A stretch of DNA of 8,479 nt from JAKLHL01 sp964411885 (GTDB lineage: Bacteria; Bdellovibrionota; JAFGOL01): positions 1-8,479 of the forward strand of contig CAYPMK010000049.1 in assembly GCA_964411885.1 (NCBI GenBank), written 5' to 3'. Both the position numbers and the translations under genes were made by a program. Shown here one piece after another: positions 6,677-8,479 of this stretch. Under the pieces are notes generated by a model. It saw only the letters and a program-made list of their open reading frames with translations, had not been told where the DNA came from and did not search any database. How positions within the stretch are numbered: position 1 is the first letter of the stretch; each line of letters opens with the position of its first letter.

Positions 6677-7704
6677 AGCTAACAGACACAAAAAAAAGCT
6701 ATAAACCTAGGCACCCTATTGTAGCGATAATGATCTACATCTCTTTATTCCTATTCTTGCTTCTATCAACTGAATATCTCTTTATAAGGAAGAACATATT
6801 AAAGAATGTTAATCCAGTAACAAAAATGCAAGAACAATATAAAGAAAAAAAATATATTAGCGTTATAGAAACAGGAAACGAAATATTAAAAAAACATCCA
6901 AGATCCGTAATCGTTAGACGTTATCTTTGGAAAAGTTATCTTTATACCAAACAGTTCGGTGATGCTTTAAAGACAATAAAGGAAATGGAAGGAAGTGTAC
7001 TTAATAACATAGAGATATACCTTGCTTACTGCACTACTTTTAGAGTTATCGGTCAGTATGAAAAAATGGACTACTATTGTTCAAAGGCTTTAGAGATAAA
7101 GCCAAACAATGAAATAGCAAACGAACAAATAATACAGTCTCTTATAGATAGGAAAAAATACAATGAGGCGGCTGAATACATAAACAGGATATCAGACACA
7201 CAGACCAATGATCTTAAGAAAATGCTGTTAAAGGCCAATATAGAAGCACTTAAAGGCAAATTCCCTAACAGTGTAAGCATACTAGAACAAGCAAGACAGC
7301 TTTATCCAGAAGTACCAATCCTTTACTATTACCTAGGTGAGAATTATTTCATGATGGGTGATTATATAAAAGCTGCAGGATATCTTGAAGAATTCACTGA
7401 CAGCGTATATAAGAAAGAAGTAGATACAGAGATTCTTGAGGCAGCTTATACTAATTTAGCGTTAAGTTATGAAAAGGCCAAGATGTTCTCTAATGCCTTT
7501 AGGGCCTACAAAAATGCAGCTTGTTTTTCAATAAAGATGAGCAAAACCAACGAAGCTGTAAGGTTAATGAATAAAGCCATAACTGTAACGTATGCAGGAT
7601 ATACTGGTTTTGTATCTCAAGCTGATTTTAAGAAAAAATTCAAAAAATTAGAAACAGAGTTAGAAAATAGTTGTGGTGGCAAGATATTCACACAGGGAGG
7701 ATAA
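6664..7704 (+). CDS. Membrane-anchored TPR-repeat protein
   Basis: A 346-residue protein with a basic N-terminus (six Lys/Arg before residue 17), one transmembrane helix at about 19-40 and a long helical domain, predicted N-in/C-out with the repeats in the periplasm. TPR-like 34-residue units run from about 55 to 300; the clearest are at 119-150 (IGQYEKMDYYCSKALEIKPN), 190-215 (LKGKFPNSVSILEQARQLYP), 220-245 (YYYLGENYFMMGDYIKAAGY) and 260-290 (NLALSYEKAKMFSNAFRAYK). TPRs bind partner proteins, but no partner is indicated. The ATG is the first start codon after an in-frame stop at 6628; it lacks an SD. The gene's 3' end carries the GGGAGG used by folE, nine bases downstream, so the two are probably cotranscribed. 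No catalytic domain is visible. Confidence 0.85.
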   Translation: MERIKLTDTKKSYKPRHPIVAIMIYISLFLFLLLSTEYLFIRKNILKNVNPVTKMQEQYKEKKYISVIETGNEILKKHPRSVIVRRYLWKSYLYTKQFGDALKTIKEMEGSVLNNIEIYLAYCTTFRVIGQYEKMDYYCSKALEIKPNNEIANEQIIQSLIDRKKYNEAAEYINRISDTQTNDLKKMLLKANIEALKGKFPNSVSILEQARQLYPEVPILYYYLGENYFMMGDYIKAAGYLEEFTDSVYKKEVDTEILEAAYTNLALSYEKAKMFSNAFRAYKNAACFSIKMSKTNEAVRLMNKAITVTYAGYTGFVSQADFKKKFKKLETELENSCGGKIFTQGG

Positions 7705-7713
7705 ACATTTAAT

Positions 7714-8265
7714 ATGAAAGACATAATAGAAAAATTATTAGTAAAGCTGGGAGAAGACCCAAAAAGAGAAGGACTAGCAAGAACACCTGAACGAGTAGAA
7801 AAAAGTTTAAAATTCCTAACTCAAGGATACGAGCAAGATCCAGTAAAAACTATATCAAGCGCTATATTTGAAGAAAAATACGACGATATGATCATAGTAA
7901 GGGACATAGAGATATTCAGCATGTGTGAACATCATATGTTGCCATTCTTTGGTCGCTGTCATGTTGCATACATACCCAACGAAAAAATAGTTGGTCTAAG
8001 TAAAATACCAAGGATGGTTGATATCTTTGCAAAAAGATTACAGGTACAAGAACGTCTTACGCATCAAATAGCACACACTCTTTATGATACAATAAAACCA
8101 CGTGGAGTTGGTGTTGTAATAGAGGCTAAACACATGTGCATGGTAATGCGTGGAGTAGAAAAACAGAATTCATATGCAACAACTTCGTCTATGTTAGGTG
8201 TGTTCAGGAAAAGTCTTTCTACGAGAGAAGAATTCTTGAGACTGGTACAAAAAAGCTCGTTCTGA
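7714..8265 (+). CDS. folE: GTP cyclohydrolase I (type IA)
   Basis: Converts GTP to 7,8-dihydroneopterin triphosphate, the first step to tetrahydrofolate and related pterins or queuosine precursors. The 183 residues match the usual catalytic core. The zinc ligands are Cys71 and His74 in MCEHHMLPFFG, and Cys142 in KHMCMVMRGVEKQNS; His73 and His140 match catalytic histidines of the Escherichia coli enzyme. GLARTPERV near the N-terminus and SSMLGVFRKSLSTREEFLRL at the end are family signatures, and the three cysteine/histidine ligands mark the zinc-dependent type. ATG 7714 lies 13 bases after GGGAGG (7695-7700), longer than typical, with no better in-frame start. It follows the TPR gene by 9 bases. 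A palindromic element starts at the base after its stop; the protein is not visibly truncated. Confidence 0.97.
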   Translation: MKDIIEKLLVKLGEDPKREGLARTPERVEKSLKFLTQGYEQDPVKTISSAIFEEKYDDMIIVRDIEIFSMCEHHMLPFFGRCHVAYIPNEKIVGLSKIPRMVDIFAKRLQVQERLTHQIAHTLYDTIKPRGVGVVIEAKHMCMVMRGVEKQNSYATTSSMLGVFRKSLSTREEFLRLVQKSSF

Positions 8266-8458
8266 TCATCGTTGGTTAGTATTCTTAGGGCTAGGTCTAC
8301 GTTTTCGACCATTCTAAGTCCCATTTTGCTAAAATTGCTAGCTCGCCGCTGTCTCTCAGTAGCTCGCATCGGTCTCGTACGCAATTTTTACGCAAAATCT
8401 GACAAGAATGGTTTCCCGAAAACTCCGAGATAGTCCTAAGAATACTAACCAACGATGA
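8266..8458. mobile_element. 193-bp palindromic element, MITE-like, immediately after folE
   Basis: The ends are a 24-bp perfect inverted repeat: 8266-8289 (starts TCATCGTTGGTTAG) and 8435-8458. Further paired blocks lie inside: GTTTTCG (8301-8307) with 8417-8423, ACCATTCT (8308-8315) with 8405-8412, ATTTTGC (8323-8329) with 8392-8398, and AAAATTGC (8331-8338) with 8381-8388. At least 54 bases per arm pair, with bulges between. No protein is encoded and no clear target-site duplication flanks it. It lacks a T-run, so it is not a standard intrinsic terminator. It may be a miniature inverted-repeat transposable element, a folded RNA, or both. Confidence 0.6.
8339..8380. repeat. Two tandem 21-base units forming the loop of the palindrome
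   Basis: TAGCTCGC occurs at 8339 and 8360, and GTCTC at 8351 and 8372, both 21 bases apart. The 42 bases between the innermost paired blocks are therefore two diverged direct repeats. They are rich in G, C and CpG compared with the surrounding genes. Confidence 0.55.
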
Positions 8459-8479
8459 CCTTAGCAACTTGAATACAAC
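8459..8479. other. Unassigned 21 bases at window end
   Basis: These bases follow the palindromic element. They contain CTTAG and GAATACA, words also found in the module repeats near 5177 and 5320, but the stretch is too short to assign. Confidence 0.2.

Noticed and set aside
8082..8384. Minus-strand 100-codon ORF at the right end
   Set aside because: Half is antisense to folE and the rest is the arm and loop of the palindromic element.
8266..8458. Intrinsic terminator for folE
   Set aside because: The hairpin is very long and bulged, and no T-run follows either arm.

Overview
This AT-rich window is from a bacterium, most likely Gram-negative: one gene encodes an exported protein and another a membrane-anchored periplasm-facing TPR protein. 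Ile ATA and Arg AGA codons are common, and two of the eight protein genes most likely start at TTG behind strong Shine-Dalgarno (SD) sites. I cannot place it in a phylum from the sequence. The lysine-rich protein with a short Cys/His motif brings to mind low-GC relatives of Bdellovibrio, but that is an impression from memory, not a measurement.

Left part, minus strand, 4908 down to 1: a tightly packed five-gene operon. In transcription order it holds a lysine-rich protein with a Cys3His motif, miaB (tRNA 2-methylthio-N6-isopentenyladenosine synthase), a gamma-carbonic-anhydrase-like hexapeptide-repeat protein, guaB (IMP dehydrogenase) and guaA (GMP synthase, running off the window after 320 codons). 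Neighbours overlap by 1 or 4 bases or are 4 bases apart, and the SD sites of the downstream genes sit in the tail of the previous gene. guaB and guaA carry out the two steps from IMP to GMP.

Middle: tRNA-Leu(UAG), with an encoded CCA end, lies at 5027-5109 on the plus strand and diverges from the operon. Bases 5110-5351 hold no gene. They consist of three diverged tandem modules, the first bounded by an 11-bp perfect inverted repeat with a 7-bp hairpin inside. A minus-strand gene for an exported 376-residue protein of unknown family follows (5352-6482). A 181-bp AT-rich divergent spacer then contains a small dyad, a direct repeat and a ten-codon mini-ORF.

Right part, plus strand: a membrane-anchored TPR protein (6664-7704) is followed after 9 bases by folE (GTP cyclohydrolase I, 7714-8265). 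A 193-bp palindromic element (8266-8458) begins at the base after the folE stop. It has 24-bp perfect inverted ends, four further paired blocks, and a 42-base centre made of two 21-base tandem repeats. The window ends 21 bases later. GMP made by GuaB/GuaA is one step from GTP, the substrate of FolE, so the two ends are linked by metabolism, though nothing shows shared regulation.

Most genes are housekeeping. The parts most likely to be undescribed are the two noncoding repeat elements, the lysine-rich Cys/His protein and the exported orphan.
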